The notes beneath the pieces are model-generated. The model did not search any database. It saw only the letters and a program-made list of their open reading frames with translations, and was not told where the DNA came from. A stretch of DNA of 64,000 nucleotides from Phaeotremella fagi (lineage: Eukaryota; Basidiomycota; Tremellomycetes; Tremellales; Phaeotremellaceae): NCBI GenBank assembly GCA_001599715.1, contig BCHU01000008.1, positions 930,001 through 994,000 of the forward strand, written 5' to 3'. Below are positions 1-10,397 of the stretch, piece by piece. The translations under genes and the position numbers were made by a program. How positions within the stretch are numbered: the first letter of the stretch is position 1; each line of letters starts with the position of its first letter.

Positions 1-1596
1 TCATAGATGATTTTTCTGAACAACACCTTTCCTCGTTCACTGAAATTTGGTTCAATGTCGGTAGGTAAGAGTCTACTTTTGAATCCTGGTCGCGCTGCCC
101 AATTACGAGGAAAGTTGTCGTGGGGATGGTTCGGATCATCGTGAATAATTTCGGTACGAGCTGGAAATTTTGTTTGATTGTCTTTCAACATCTGTTTGAC
201 CGTTTCTGAGAATTTTCTGTATGATTCCCGATCCTTCCTATCCTTCGAATTCCTTGTGCACAGTTGATTACTGTTCCTAAGAGTAGACAAGGGTGAGACA
301 AAGACTCGATGCTTGGCAACCGGTTGACTGAAGCTATCTGAGACGATATATCCAACACCCTGACCTGAGAAAATGGCATCTCCTTCATCGAAATAATCGA
401 AATCGTCCGAATCATCCAATTCACCAGTGGCAGAATTAGTGCCAGGTGTTGTAGGAGTGGATGGGATAGAAGTTGAACGAGTCGATGGTCCTGGCTGGGA
501 TTGGGAGACGCCAAATGTTGATACTGATGAAGATGCCAATGCTGACGACGATGCACTTGGTGTTGAAGGTGATGCTGGTGCTATGCCAGGAAGGGTGGAT
601 GTTGGAAGGTGGTGACGACATGATATTGCACCATGACCTAAACCGCCACACAATGAACAACGGTGGACAAACTGACACATTGAACCAATTTCGCAGTCTT
701 GGTTTTCGAAAACGTAGCAATTGAAAGTCAAGCAGAATTGGATGTACCCATCTCTCGATTGCAGATGTTGATTTGTACCACCGACGTAATAGCATCGTGT
801 GGTATCGTTGGGGATTTCGTTAGGCGGGTAAACGTCTTTGTGAGGACATTGGTGTAAGGTATGAGATCTATCAGCACATACGGGACAGATTGGTCGGGGT
901 TGTGGAACAAGTTTGATAGCCTTGGTAGCCTTTGGACTTTTGAATTTGAGAGGAGCGGATCTAGGTGAATTCAGAGAGAACCTGCCGAGGGGTAACGAAC
1001 TAGCAGGTGAGAAGAGTGACGATGGAGGTGTAGGTGTAGGTGGTAAGGAACCATATCTAGCTCGTTTGACTGGTGAACCACGAGTACTCTGAGCTATGCG
1101 AGAGTCATTTGAGCTTGAACCCAAATTGAGCATGAGACCTGTTTGGGTTGGACGATTGGGGGTTGGGGGAACGAATCTTCCAGGTGTAACAGGTGGTGGT
1201 GGGGGAGGGGGCATGGCTGACTATAGGGGGCTTAATAGGAGACAATACATGGTGAGGGAAACAAACAACTACCTTTTCAGCTTGCAGTTTCTCCATCAAA
1301 GTTTTGATAACCTTCCATCTTTCGATGGCTGGTGTTTCGTCGGTCAAACTGGTATAAATCGAGTTGTTTTGAATCGATGGTCTGAACTCATCTTCGATGC
1401 TAGCCTCCATCGCAACTTTGATACTGAAGTTATCTTCGAACCATTGGACATATTCCTCTTTGTTCGCATCTGGAACTTTACCACTTTTAGCCCATTTTCC
1501 TGCTAGAATGGGTGAGACCCAAGAATTGAGTTGTCGACTTTCGAGCTTTGATCCAAGTTTCGCCTGCCAGCGAACGACTGCGTCTTGACTATCCAT
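1..1596 (-). CDS. CCHC zinc-knuckle protein, 3' end cut by window edge
   Basis: Two exons on the minus strand: 1273-1596 and 1-1220, the second running off the left edge; the 52-nt intron (1221-1272) is phase 0. The start is the first ATG (MDSQDAVV). The N-terminal ~110 residues have no family I recognise. After a Pro-rich linker there are two perfect C-x2-C-x4-H-x4-C zinc knuckles, around residue 219 (CPVCADRSHTLHQC) and residue 298 (CSLCGGLGHGAISC). The second is preceded by further Cys residues (NCYVFENQDCEIGSMCQFVH), a layout seen in fungal nucleic-acid-binding zinc proteins. A Ser/Pro-rich then basic tail follows. A nucleic-acid-binding role is an inference from the knuckles; the substrate is unknown. 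Confidence 0.75.
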
Positions 1597-1965
1597 GATT
1601 CTATTTGAAAGGTGATTTATTTAGTTATGATATGGGTAGCAGTATAGGGGGAGCACAAGTTATACATCTCAATCGACTCGTTACAAAGCATAGTAAACCC
1701 CAATTGATGGGAAGATGGAAGGAGGGTAACGCTTTTTGTTCCTTACAACAACGAGGTGCAACGAGGTGCAACGAGGTGGGGTGACAGAGCGATCGCTCCT
1801 CAGAGGTCGCTACTTTAAGTTCTGGATCCAACTTAATTAAACAATTAAGCATCATGAAACGTCACACCAAGAGAACAGGGAGGTAACTTCTAAGACATGA
1901 TAGGGGGATCCTTTGAGATTTGGTATATACTGTATCTAAGTCACTTCTGCAATTCGCTGCCAAAA
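1597..1965. other. Intergenic, divergent promoter region with 3 x 10-bp repeat
   Basis: Space between two divergent genes. It holds a perfect tandem repeat of CAACGAGGTG, three copies at 1749-1778. The frames open on the minus strand here have no coding look. Nothing else is recognised. Confidence 0.5.
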
Positions 1966-2603
1966 ATGTCATTGAGACTGATTGAAGCCCAACTCTCACC
2001 TCACGCTGCTGGACTCAAGGAGGGAACCGATCCTTTAGACCCATCTCAATATGTCTACTTGGCTTATCAACACAAGCACGGAGTAACCTGGTTCGCAGCT
2101 CGACGACGAACGGATGGAAGGAAAGGATCCGATGGCACGGGTGAATGGTATCATTATCTCCAATCAGTAAAACGAATCCGTAACCTCCCAACAAAGCGTG
2201 ATAGTGAAGTCGCTGCTATCAACGATGTAGAGTTTTCACGATTATCCCACTTGGAGGATTTGGTTAGTGGTTAAAAAATGAAGCCATACTGATGAATCGT
2301 TAGTGGTGGATCGATTACAATCGAGAACTCAGTCGCCTGTATACCGCCAAACGTGAACGATGGACAGCTCGTCGAAAGGTTTTACGAAACTATAAACCCA
2401 GTAAATCAACAATGAAGAAAGCAGCTTTGTTCGCTCATGAACAAGTCAAGGTACGGGAGCCAGAGGATTGGGCAGCTATGAAGGAGGAGGTTGAAGCTTA
2501 TCAACGAGAGAAGGCTGAAGGGAAGAGAAATGGTACTTGGGATAACGATGATAGTACGGAATTGAGTGAGAGTGAGAGTGAGAGCGAGGATGTTGTCTCT
2601 TAA
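1966..2603 (+). CDS. Unknown small protein with basic middle and acidic tail
   Basis: Exons 1966-2262 and 2304-2603; the 41-nt intron has a TACTGATG branch and is phase 0. The product is 198 aa. The ATG at 1966 (context CAAAAATG) is preferred to an upstream in-frame ATG at 1897, which would put a promoter-like stretch into the protein. The middle is basic and aromatic (AARRRTDGRKG, then SRLYTAKRERWTARRKVLRNY), suggesting nucleic-acid or ribosome contact. The C-terminus is a Ser/Glu run (SESESESEDVV), typical of casein-kinase-2 targets. I do not recognise a family; the function is open. Confidence 0.75.
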
Positions 2604-2748
2604 GCTATGTATGGATGATTACATGCATACATGCATAAGGTTGGTTGTCAACGGATTGATAAGTCGAACTGCCTTTGAGACGTGGTAGTACTTGGATGAC
2701 CATCAGAGACTAGTCTACCGCCACCAACAGAAAATCCCAAAGGGTAAC

Positions 2749-2820
2749 CAGCACTCTCCTTCCAGTACTCTCCTTCGTCCAGTACTCTCCTTCCAGTACT
2801 CTCCTTCCAGTACTCTCCAC
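2749..2820 (+). repeat. Five direct copies of CAGTACTCTCCTTC-like unit
   Basis: Copies begin at 2749, 2763, 2780, 2794 and 2808 (spacing 14, 17, 14, 14). The first copy has CAGC instead of CAGT. The last copy is cut short by CACTACC and its CTCTCCAC becomes the left arm of the first hairpin of the array that follows. Confidence 0.85.
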
Positions 2821-2953
2821 TACCGTGGAGAGGTAGGAGCGGCGATGAATCGCCGAAGGGGAAGGGGGCTACCGCCCCCGCTGGCTACCGCCAGGTACGG
2901 CTATCGCCGTATTACCGAGGCTACCGCCTCGGTGTGGCACCTACCGGTGCCAC
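2813..2953. repeat. Array of seven adjacent perfect stem-loops with 4-nt loops
   Basis: Seven perfect hairpins lie one after another, each with a different stem: 2813-2832 (8 bp, loop TACC), 2840-2855 (6 bp, loop TGAA), 2864-2879 (6 bp, TACC), 2881-2894 (5 bp, TACC), 2896-2911 (6 bp, TATC), 2914-2933 (8 bp, TACC), 2934-2953 (8 bp, TACC). Six of the seven are closed C(TAYC)G. Spacing is 0-8 nt. The tract is much richer in G+C than its flanks. Stem sequences differ while pairing and loop are kept, which points to structure rather than simple sequence repetition. No known family is assigned. Confidence 0.9.
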
Positions 2954-3389
2954 GTGGAGCATGTTCGGAGCTTCGCCCTCACGGCTTTTGTACTGGGATG
3001 GATGGGTACTTGTAGATTGCCACTTGGGTGACTACCACCCCCTTTAACGGCGACATCAAATAAGTTTTTCTTACACTGAAATAACCGGAACAAAAACCTA
3101 AGTCTCGATCACTTCTTTGGTCGATCACACTTTTTTATGTTTATCTCATATTTGTGACATTATTTTGGAATCATCTTTATAAGTCATTCATACTTTATCA
3201 TCTCATCTCCATCATAGATGTCCATATTCTATAGATAGGATACCATCACTTGGAAGAAGGATAATCTACATTAATCAATATTATAATCATTCAATACAGT
3301 ACTCTCATAGATCATTTGGAAACGCTTCTTTCGGCTTCCGCTTGATAAGCCTTAAATCATCCATCGATTAATCAGTTCATCCATACATC

Positions 3390-5609
3390 ATGTCAACTGT
3401 TTCTACACCTTCATCAACAACTACCACCTCATCGACATCTGGTGTACCTGTAAGTAAATGCATTCCATCCATCAAAAAACCAAAACTCCATCACTAATCG
3501 AATCAAACTCAAAACAGAGAGTCGGTGGTGTAAGATGTTATTGGGCGTTACTTCAACCAAGATACATTAACACTTCAAGTACGACTTCGAGTTCGAATAC
3601 CACAGGTGCATCCACCTCCACATCTACGTCTACGACGACACCAACCAACCCGAATCCAACTCCAACTCCAAAAAAATTAGAACTCACTTTCGTCCATCTA
3701 GATCCAGTGCTCAGTGTTCATATGGCTCGACAAAAAATGTCAATGATGGGTAGAGGCGTGATAGAATTCATTCATCCACATGAACGTGAACGTGAGTTGA
3801 TCATCTAATCAAATAATTATTTTTGTTGTTGACTTGTATTTATCCTTCTTTAGAGGCACGAACGGATTTAGCTATTGCTGTGGAGGCTAATGATTTACAG
3901 GGTAGTGTGACGAGGTTTGTTTATCTTCCATGTCATGTTTCGAAGGTATTTATACTGAAATGGGATTCTCACTTTTAGAGTTCGATTCGCTCGTTTATCA
4001 AGGATAAGAACGATTTTAGGTTGTTCGCCTGAAGAGAATGATATTCCGTCTGATGCTACTATGTATGTGGAGGATGATGAATGGATGATCTTGGATTTGG
4101 TTCTAAATTGGGTAAGTTAGAGCGATCACGAAGAAAAGTCAGAGATTTAATAATTTCTAGGTGGCCGATGGATTGTTACTGGCTTTCTTTCATGCTATCA
4201 AAGATCTCGATCCCGTAGCCAATAACGATCCTCTGCGGACTCATGAGGGTTGGTCAAACTTTTGTGGAACTGCTAACATGCCTGAAGACGTGAGTTTGTG
4301 GTACAACATAATTCTTATTTTTCTTTCTTTAGCAAATTCAAGCTTTAAACGATAACATTACGGCGAACGTCACTCCAGCAGCTATAAATCGATATCCACC
4401 GATCCGAGTATTCCAAATCCACACCTCAGCAACATCATCGACTCGACCTAATTCTCTGATATTCTCTTGGCCTCCACCGAGACCGACTCCAGGACCAAGA
4501 TTTGATGGGTTATACGATGCGGACGATTACACTGAATTAATGAAGGGAGTCGACATGAACCCGAATCAGTTAACCACCAAAACCGATGAAATCAGAACAA
4601 GTTGTACTTCGAGGTTTGGTGCTAAACATTCAATAACTTCTGAAGGCGTTTATCGACATGTGACATCAGTTTTCATTCCCTATGGCTCATTGACGTTTGC
4701 TTGTTTCCAAACCACTAAAAATTTCGAATTGCCTGATCGATCACCGGACGTCTTTGGTATTCCTACTATACCCCAACAAGATTGGTCGGTTCCTCAAAAT
4801 GTTATACAGAATGTTCAGCCTCAACCGAACGTTCAACCTCCTCCTCAAGATTGGCAGAGAACTGGTTTGGAAATACCTAAAAGACCTAGAGAGGATTATG
4901 ATTACGATGAAGTCTATGTTTCTCAACAATCACAGTTGAATCCTCAAACCCATATCCAGTCTCAGAACAACGGTTACGATCCATCATACCCTATTGCACC
5001 TCTCGCGACAGTCTATCCATCTCAAATACCTCATCAACCGCCTTTATCCTCTGTTCAACAAAACTTGAATCGAGATTTGGATCATCAATTCAACGGTCAT
5101 AGCCATAGTCACAATCACAACCTCAATCATAAAGTCAACAACCATCACGACACACAACATTATCTTCCACCACCATCTCAATCTCATCATTCAATTTTTC
5201 CTTTACCAGTATCGAACACTGTCCCTATACAACAGAATATACAGCAAATCCCACCTCAAATCCCATCAATCATTAATAACGGTCAACAAATGCAAATGCA
5301 GCAACATCATCAATTCCAGGATCATTTGAACATGACAGATTCACCTCCACAGGCTAGTGCTGGAAGTCGACCTTTAGTCAGACCACCAGGTGATGTTGAA
5401 GGATGTAGAATATGTTTCACGAAATTCTCACCTGAATGGAGGAAATCTGAAGATGGAGTTAAGAATTTATGTAACGCGTGAGTTCGAAGTCTTGTCAAGC
5501 TTGCAGATTTGATACTGATCAATACGTCCCTAGTTGTGGATTACGATTGGCTAGAGCACAAGCTAAAAAAGAAGGTAGACAGATACCGAGGAAGAAGAAG
5601 GATAAATAA
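3390..5609 (+). CDS. GATA-type zinc finger transcription factor (PAS-like N-terminus)
   Basis: Exons 3390-3449, 3518-3791, 3854-3914, 3979-4111, 4161-4289, 4333-5477, 5534-5609; 625 aa, all phases close. The C-terminus carries one GATA finger (CRIC ... LCNACGLRLARA, residues ~577-602), of the C-x2-C-x18-C-x2-C type with the SPEWRK loop found in WC-2-like fungal factors, and the last intron splits the second Cys pair. A basic tail (RQIPRKKKDK) follows. Residues ~60-240 contain a stretch (MMGRGVIEFIHPHER) that resembles a PAS domain, as in the light regulator Bwc2/WC-2; the Gat201 group is an alternative. Between them is a Gln/His/Pro-rich region. A DNA-binding regulator is well supported; the exact orthologue is not. 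Confidence 0.85.
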
Positions 5610-5933
5610 ATAAATTTTGGGTTAGATTTTAGATGGGTTTGGGTTTGGGGTTTATTTTTAGGACTTCTTTGTTGGTTAGGGGAGGGACGGGTTTTAGTTT
5701 ATTAACTTATAAGTCAAACTTGTTTCTTGGGTGTCGATCATACGCTATAACATTTAGTTTACTTTGTTACTATAATTGAGACTAACATGTACTTGAATAG
5801 TCATTGCTGTTCTTGTCCATGGTTACGGGGTCATGACGTTTTTTCTTCGCACAACAAATTCAAAGTTAAAGTTCAATCGTCGTGTTGTGTTGTGATGTTT
5901 CATGCTTGTTGATCAGTGCATTGCTGAAGCACC
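5610..5933. other. Intergenic, 3' flank of GATA-factor gene
   Basis: About 320 bp of AT-rich sequence between convergent units. No gene, repeat or RNA is seen. Confidence 0.5.
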
Positions 5934-6301
5934 CTAATTCCCGCAGGTCCTCAACGACCATAGGCATTCGCAGACATCGCAGTCAAATTCAAGACAGTTA
6001 TTCCTTATGCACAGCTTGGCATATGGGTCATGAGAACGACGTCGAGGAGTCTTCTTAACTTGCTTACCTGTAACATACACTTCTACGCGTCCATCGCAGA
6101 AATTGCACCTTGGCGTAAAAGACGTCCCCAATATCTAATAAAGAAAAGAAACAAATAACCCAATGGACAGGATAATCCGTATAACGTAAGAGTAATATTA
6201 CCGCTTACCACCAACGCGACTTCTTTTATTTTTCCTCGATTCGTGGTTCGTGGCGACGAAACGCGTTCATCCTCATCGGTGAAAAATCTAGGCGGGTTAC
6301 C
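5934..6301 (-). pseudogene. Zinc-ribbon relic, possibly Fanzor/TnpB-like C-terminus
   Basis: Two coding-like segments, 6209-6301 and 5934-6134, join in frame across a 74-nt intron with GTAAGC donor and TTATTAG acceptor, giving ~97 residues with no start codon; a TAG precedes the first segment, which looks like an internal exon. The second segment has four-Cys zinc-ribbon spacing: TSFTPRCNFC, then LCIRNNC and CDVCECLWSLR. The order T-S-x3-C-x2-C ... C-x2-C-x2-LW resembles the zinc ribbon of OrfB/TnpB and eukaryotic Fanzor proteins, whose next residues are usually N-R-D. Here the catalytic Asp is absent. Upstream sequence is promoter for the next gene, so only a fragment remains. The family call is a guess; the coding look of the fragment is fairly clear. 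Confidence 0.35.
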
Positions 6302-6870
6302 CTACCTAGAATGAATTGAATACAACAAAAGTCTTCATGCAAACATTGGAAAAAGACTGGTAATGCTTTAGTCCATTTGTCAATCTTCCTCAGTCTCAAA
6401 GGTGTTATACTCTTCCCTGTTCGTAGTCTTTAAACTTTCTTTTCCTAGTCTTGTTTACTTGTTTTCGCTTGCTTGTACGTTTATTTTTGATTTCTTGTGA
6501 ATTTATCAAAACCCCTGCATCGTCCTGAAGTATTTGACGTCGCGTTTGATTTTTATCTTTGTCCTTTGAAATCATTCTTTTTGATTTCTTACATATGATT
6601 TAGTTTACATTGTTTCTTGCTTGTTTTTTTGATTATTGGTCTCTGACTTATCACTGTCTTTACTCTTGTTCAACTCTTTACGCTCTTTACATCTTCTCAT
6701 TATATTTCCCGACGACAGACTGTCATTTCTGTTTAACACGATACGACACCACACGACACGAATAAACTCATCTCTACGTTGAGATCACCTACTGCTACCA
6801 TTGTAAGTGACACAATCGTATCACTTCAGCTTCTGATCGTCTATCTACAGACCCCTCCTCAACACCCACC
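6302..6870. other. Promoter and 5' UTR region
   Basis: T- and CT-rich sequence leading to the ATG at 6871, with several TCTTT/TTTCTT runs. A 5' UTR intron is possible but not provable here. No gene seen. Confidence 0.45.
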
Positions 6871-9027
6871 ATGCCCTTCCCTCTATCCCACAAAGCCTCC
6901 AAACAGAAACTCCGTTCCAAACCCCCACCCCCAGCTCTAACACTAGATCTCTCCACCCACAGACTAATCGAAACCTCCTCCCTACCCACTCCACCCAACA
7001 CCGCCGATTCCCTCTCCCATTCCCAATCCCCAAACCAACAAGGATTCAAAATGTTCGCCTGGAAACGTAAAAACAGTGGAGAATCAACCTCATCGTCTTC
7101 AAGTTCATCAGGTAGTATGATCGATATCCCCAAACCGAAACCTATCCTCATGGTTCGGAATGAGAATCCACCTGAATTGGAGGAATGGGAAGGTAGTGCC
7201 GGTTGGAACGAGAATCGTGCAAGAGGAAACGGGGGTTTCAAAGAGATTCATAAACCCACACCGGTGTTCTCGAGGAACGTCGTTCCAAATCGAACAATGA
7301 CGTTCCCAGTTCCTTCAGCTCCTGCAGTGGTGATTTCTAATTATGACGAACCAGAAACTCCAACTCAATCTCGTCAATCGATGCTTTCGTATAGAGTTTC
7401 TTCTAGGAAATCTTCACGTCCGAGTTCACCTTCGACTACTTCTTTTGGTGCGAGGATTAGATCAGATAGTGGTCCGAGTTTCAGTAGTCCTTTAACTGAA
7501 TCTCCAATTATGGGTACTTTGTCTACTCCACCTATGCCTTCGCATATCACTACACCTCCAACAGCATATGTTTCGACTTTCCAAAATAAAGTCGCTCCTC
7601 CTTCACCATATCGACCTACGCATGAACGACAACGTTCGCAAACGTTACCTGAAGGTCTTTCTATGGGTGCAGCAATTGATTCCCAAGATTCAACGGAATC
7701 TTTCGTCATCAGACCACCAAGACATTCTTCTCTGTTCCCTTTGAATCCTTTGTCTACATCACCAGGTTCAGGTTATGGTTCAGATACAACGATAACACCT
7801 TCAGGTAGTTGTTCGACGTTACGTGAAACTGATGTTCCAATGTTGAACATCATCCCTGCTACCCCTCAAGAGGATTCTGAAGAATTCCCTCAAGCTGGTG
7901 CAAGAAACTTGAGAGGTTCGCTGGAAGAATCTGTCGTAATCGATGAAAGGGAATTGCAAGATATACCTCTTGATTCAGTAGAAATTGGATTACCTAGTTT
8001 GGATGTTGATTTGGACTTTTCACCGTTCAGTTCAGCGATCTCCTTACCGGAAACAGCAAATTTCACCGATAGTATCGTCCTATCATCTGGTTTACACGAT
8101 TCGCCGATTGTGGAAATGGTCAATGAATCGACCCCATCGGTCCCAGTCGAATCGTCAAAAGCTCCAACTCAAGCTTTACCACCTTCACCACCTTTCCATT
8201 CTTATCCTTCCTTCCCTTCTTTCCCATCTCTCTCATCTGAACCCTCAATGCCCTCTTTCGATTCATCTTCGTCGATGCAGTCATCAGATTCTTCTGTCTC
8301 TTCATTGAATTCATTCCCTGATGTCGAAGAGGCTTTGGGATCGATGTTGGCTTCTTTGACTGATCTTCACTCGGTCAGTGAAGATGTGAATGTTCAAGTT
8401 GGCAGTGTCAAATCTGATCCACTCCCTCAATGGTCAACCTATTCTTCCAACAACCACGGTTTAGGTCTCGGCCTTGGTATAGGTCTTGATATCCCTGATG
8501 ACATCGCTATCACCGCTCCGTTATCACCAAGAAGAAGAAAAGGTCCACCACCACCATTGGATTTAGTTCCTAAATCGACTTCATCAACTTCATTCGCGTC
8601 TACAGCTTCGTTCGGATCGATGGATGGTGTTCAAGTCCCACAATCCGCTCCGGCTAGAGTGACAAGTCACAGAGTTCCATTCTATCAAACCGCTCAACCC
8701 CATCCTTCATCTCAAAGCAGTATCCATTCCAGGGATTTATCGTTTGGTTCGCATTTCTCCAACGAGGCGATAATCTACGACGAGGATGAAGAGGAGATGA
8801 AAGATGTCAACGTCAATCAATGGGATGAAATCGCTGCTTCGAATATTCGACGAAAGGATTCGGACAGTATCTCAATCACTTCAGAAGCTAGTGATGATGA
8901 TTTACATACTGCTTCGATCATCAATCTGAATAACACACCTCTGGCACGAGCTGGTTCTATCGTCAGAGTTCAGGCACCTTTGATGGATCGTCGTCAGGAG
9001 ACACCGGTTGTTGGATTGGCTTTATGA
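6871..9027 (+). CDS. Large Ser/Pro-rich protein of unknown function
   Basis: One intronless frame of 718 aa, unusual in this intron-rich region. The start is the first ATG after a CT-rich leader (context CCACCATGCC). The protein is dominated by Ser, Pro and Thr, with poly-Ser (residues ~73-84), many SP/TP sites and RKSSRPSSPS-type kinase motifs, an acidic patch (EDEEEM) near residue 645, and no predicted globular domain, membrane span or signal peptide. It is probably a disordered, phosphorylated scaffold or regulator. I do not recognise a family. Confidence 0.8.
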   Translation: MPFPLSHKASKQKLRSKPPPPALTLDLSTHRLIETSSLPTPPNTADSLSHSQSPNQQGFKMFAWKRKNSGESTSSSSSSSGSMIDIPKPKPILMVRNENPPELEEWEGSAGWNENRARGNGGFKEIHKPTPVFSRNVVPNRTMTFPVPSAPAVVISNYDEPETPTQSRQSMLSYRVSSRKSSRPSSPSTTSFGARIRSDSGPSFSSPLTESPIMGTLSTPPMPSHITTPPTAYVSTFQNKVAPPSPYRPTHERQRSQTLPEGLSMGAAIDSQDSTESFVIRPPRHSSLFPLNPLSTSPGSGYGSDTTITPSGSCSTLRETDVPMLNIIPATPQEDSEEFPQAGARNLRGSLEESVVIDERELQDIPLDSVEIGLPSLDVDLDFSPFSSAISLPETANFTDSIVLSSGLHDSPIVEMVNESTPSVPVESSKAPTQALPPSPPFHSYPSFPSFPSLSSEPSMPSFDSSSSMQSSDSSVSSLNSFPDVEEALGSMLASLTDLHSVSEDVNVQVGSVKSDPLPQWSTYSSNNHGLGLGLGIGLDIPDDIAITAPLSPRRRKGPPPPLDLVPKSTSSTSFASTASFGSMDGVQVPQSAPARVTSHRVPFYQTAQPHPSSQSSIHSRDLSFGSHFSNEAIIYDEDEEEMKDVNVNQWDEIAASNIRRKDSDSISITSEASDDDLHTASIINLNNTPLARAGSIVRVQAPLMDRRQETPVVGLAL

Positions 9028-9776
9028 ACGAGGCTTCATTTGACATGGAATGCTTTATATCTACTTGGTTTCGTCTTATATTAATGGAATTCATATACCT
9101 GCTCAATTTATATCAATAGTTAAACAAACTTGATCTGCGGATCGACTTAATGTACCTAGTGTCAATGCAAATATACAAATGATCATGATTTTTCGATCAG
9201 ATTGGGTTGTCTGAAGTCGTATACTGTCGACGCCATCAAGCATATGTAATCTGAGTACGAATGAACTGTAGATCATGGCTGAAAGTCGTACTTGTATTTG
9301 TACTTGTACTTGTAGACTATTCACTAAAGGCCACGGACAAAGTGCCACGAAACCAGAGAACACACGTTGATGACCACCTCACGAAAGCTCTATCCTACTA
9401 CCCTCCAGAAGATGCTCAGACGTTACACCTCCTACAATTCTCACCATGCATACAATAAATGTCTCGGATGATCCTTAAACACTCTTTCTATGCAGCATCT
9501 AACCAAAGCTCAGAATCCCAGTTGTTAGCTATCAAGTCCCGTTAAGGGTTCGACGGGATGACGGGAAGTGATTTTCGGGAGTCAATCTTTCCGGATCCGG
9601 TAATGTTTACGAATAGAATTTATCATTGTTTTGAATGGTGAACTGAATGATTCTATTTCAACATCCAAGACATTACTTGAAATTTACATTCTCCCGCTTT
9701 TAGTTTCTATAGCAAAGAGAATGTAGTCTCTCATTCAAAATGACAGGGGGGTGAACGCCAAAGTATTCACTCCCGC
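9028..9776. other. Intergenic, 750 bp
   Basis: Contains a short run of TTGTAC/TTGTATT units near 9289-9313. No convincing gene or RNA. Confidence 0.45.
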
Positions 9777-10271
9777 CTACCTCATCCTTTTCATTTCCCA
9801 GGTCCCACTGTAAACTAACCATTCGTCTAGTGAATTGATAGACTGTACTGGCTTTCTTATTATTCTCACGGGTAATTTTATTTGATAATACGTGAGCATC
9901 TCAATCCGGGAGTAGTAGTGATGAGGATAATAGATCCTACTTCTTTTATCGAGTACCGATGGAAAGGATAAAGTGAAAGACAGAAGACGACTCCCGTCAA
10001 TCCAAGCCTTCAACCTCAGCTCTTTCTTTTTTTGGAATGTCGATCCTTCCAAGAGGTTTCTGAGATCTTTTAAACAACTTCCAATATCTTCCAACCTTTC
10101 CATATTCATTCGATCTTCCTTACTTGTCTGTTTTACAAAATAAACGCCTCTGAAAGGTTTACCCGTTTGGCTGTTGGCTTTTTTGCTTTCCACCCATTGA
10201 CGCCTTTGCACACCCAGACCTCGACGGGATATTAGGATCATCATGTTAGCCAAGTGAGTGTCAGTTACCAT
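9777..10271 (-). CDS. Possible small basic protein, uncertain
   Basis: An open frame of 164 codons from the ATG at 10271 to a stop at 9777. It is rich in Arg/Lys and Tyr, with no signal peptide or known motif. It lies head-to-head with the gene at 10398, with only ~125 bp between the starts, which would fit a shared promoter. The length without stops is suggestive, but codon use is not clearly coding and no splice-supported extension is seen. It may be chance. Confidence 0.35.
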   Translation of the reverse strand: MVTDTHLANMMILISRRGLGVQRRQWVESKKANSQTGKPFRGVYFVKQTSKEDRMNMERLEDIGSCLKDLRNLLEGSTFQKKKELRLKAWIDGSRLLSFTLSFPSVLDKRSRIYYPHHYYSRIEMLTYYQIKLPVRIIRKPVQSINSLDEWLVYSGTWEMKRMR

Positions 10272-10397
10272 ACTTTTGGTCAATGGTTATAAAGGGATTG
10301 AAGAATTGTATTGACGATCCTTCTCTCTTCATAATTTCTTTCATCTCGTATTAACAGTGTTCACCGATATCCAACTTACTATCATCACTTGAGAACA

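Larger units (their letters stand above)
2604..3389. other. 786-bp intergenic region holding repeats and a hairpin array
   Basis: Contains the direct repeats at 2749-2820 and the hairpin array at 2813-2953 listed separately. The rest, from about 3050 on, is AT-rich 5' flank of the GATA-factor gene. An open frame at 2692-3015 crosses the hairpins but has no coding character. Confidence 0.6.

Noticed and set aside
1625..1855. 76-codon minus-strand frame
   Set aside because: Falls on the tandem repeat and promoter; no ATG context or motif.
2749..2953. Possible CRISPR array
   Set aside because: Repeats are short direct units and hairpins with no regular unique spacers, and the DNA is eukaryotic.
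2692..3015. 107-codon plus-strand frame across the repeats and hairpins
   Set aside because: Its amino-acid pattern only mirrors the repeats; no splice partners, no motif, and structure explains the sequence better.
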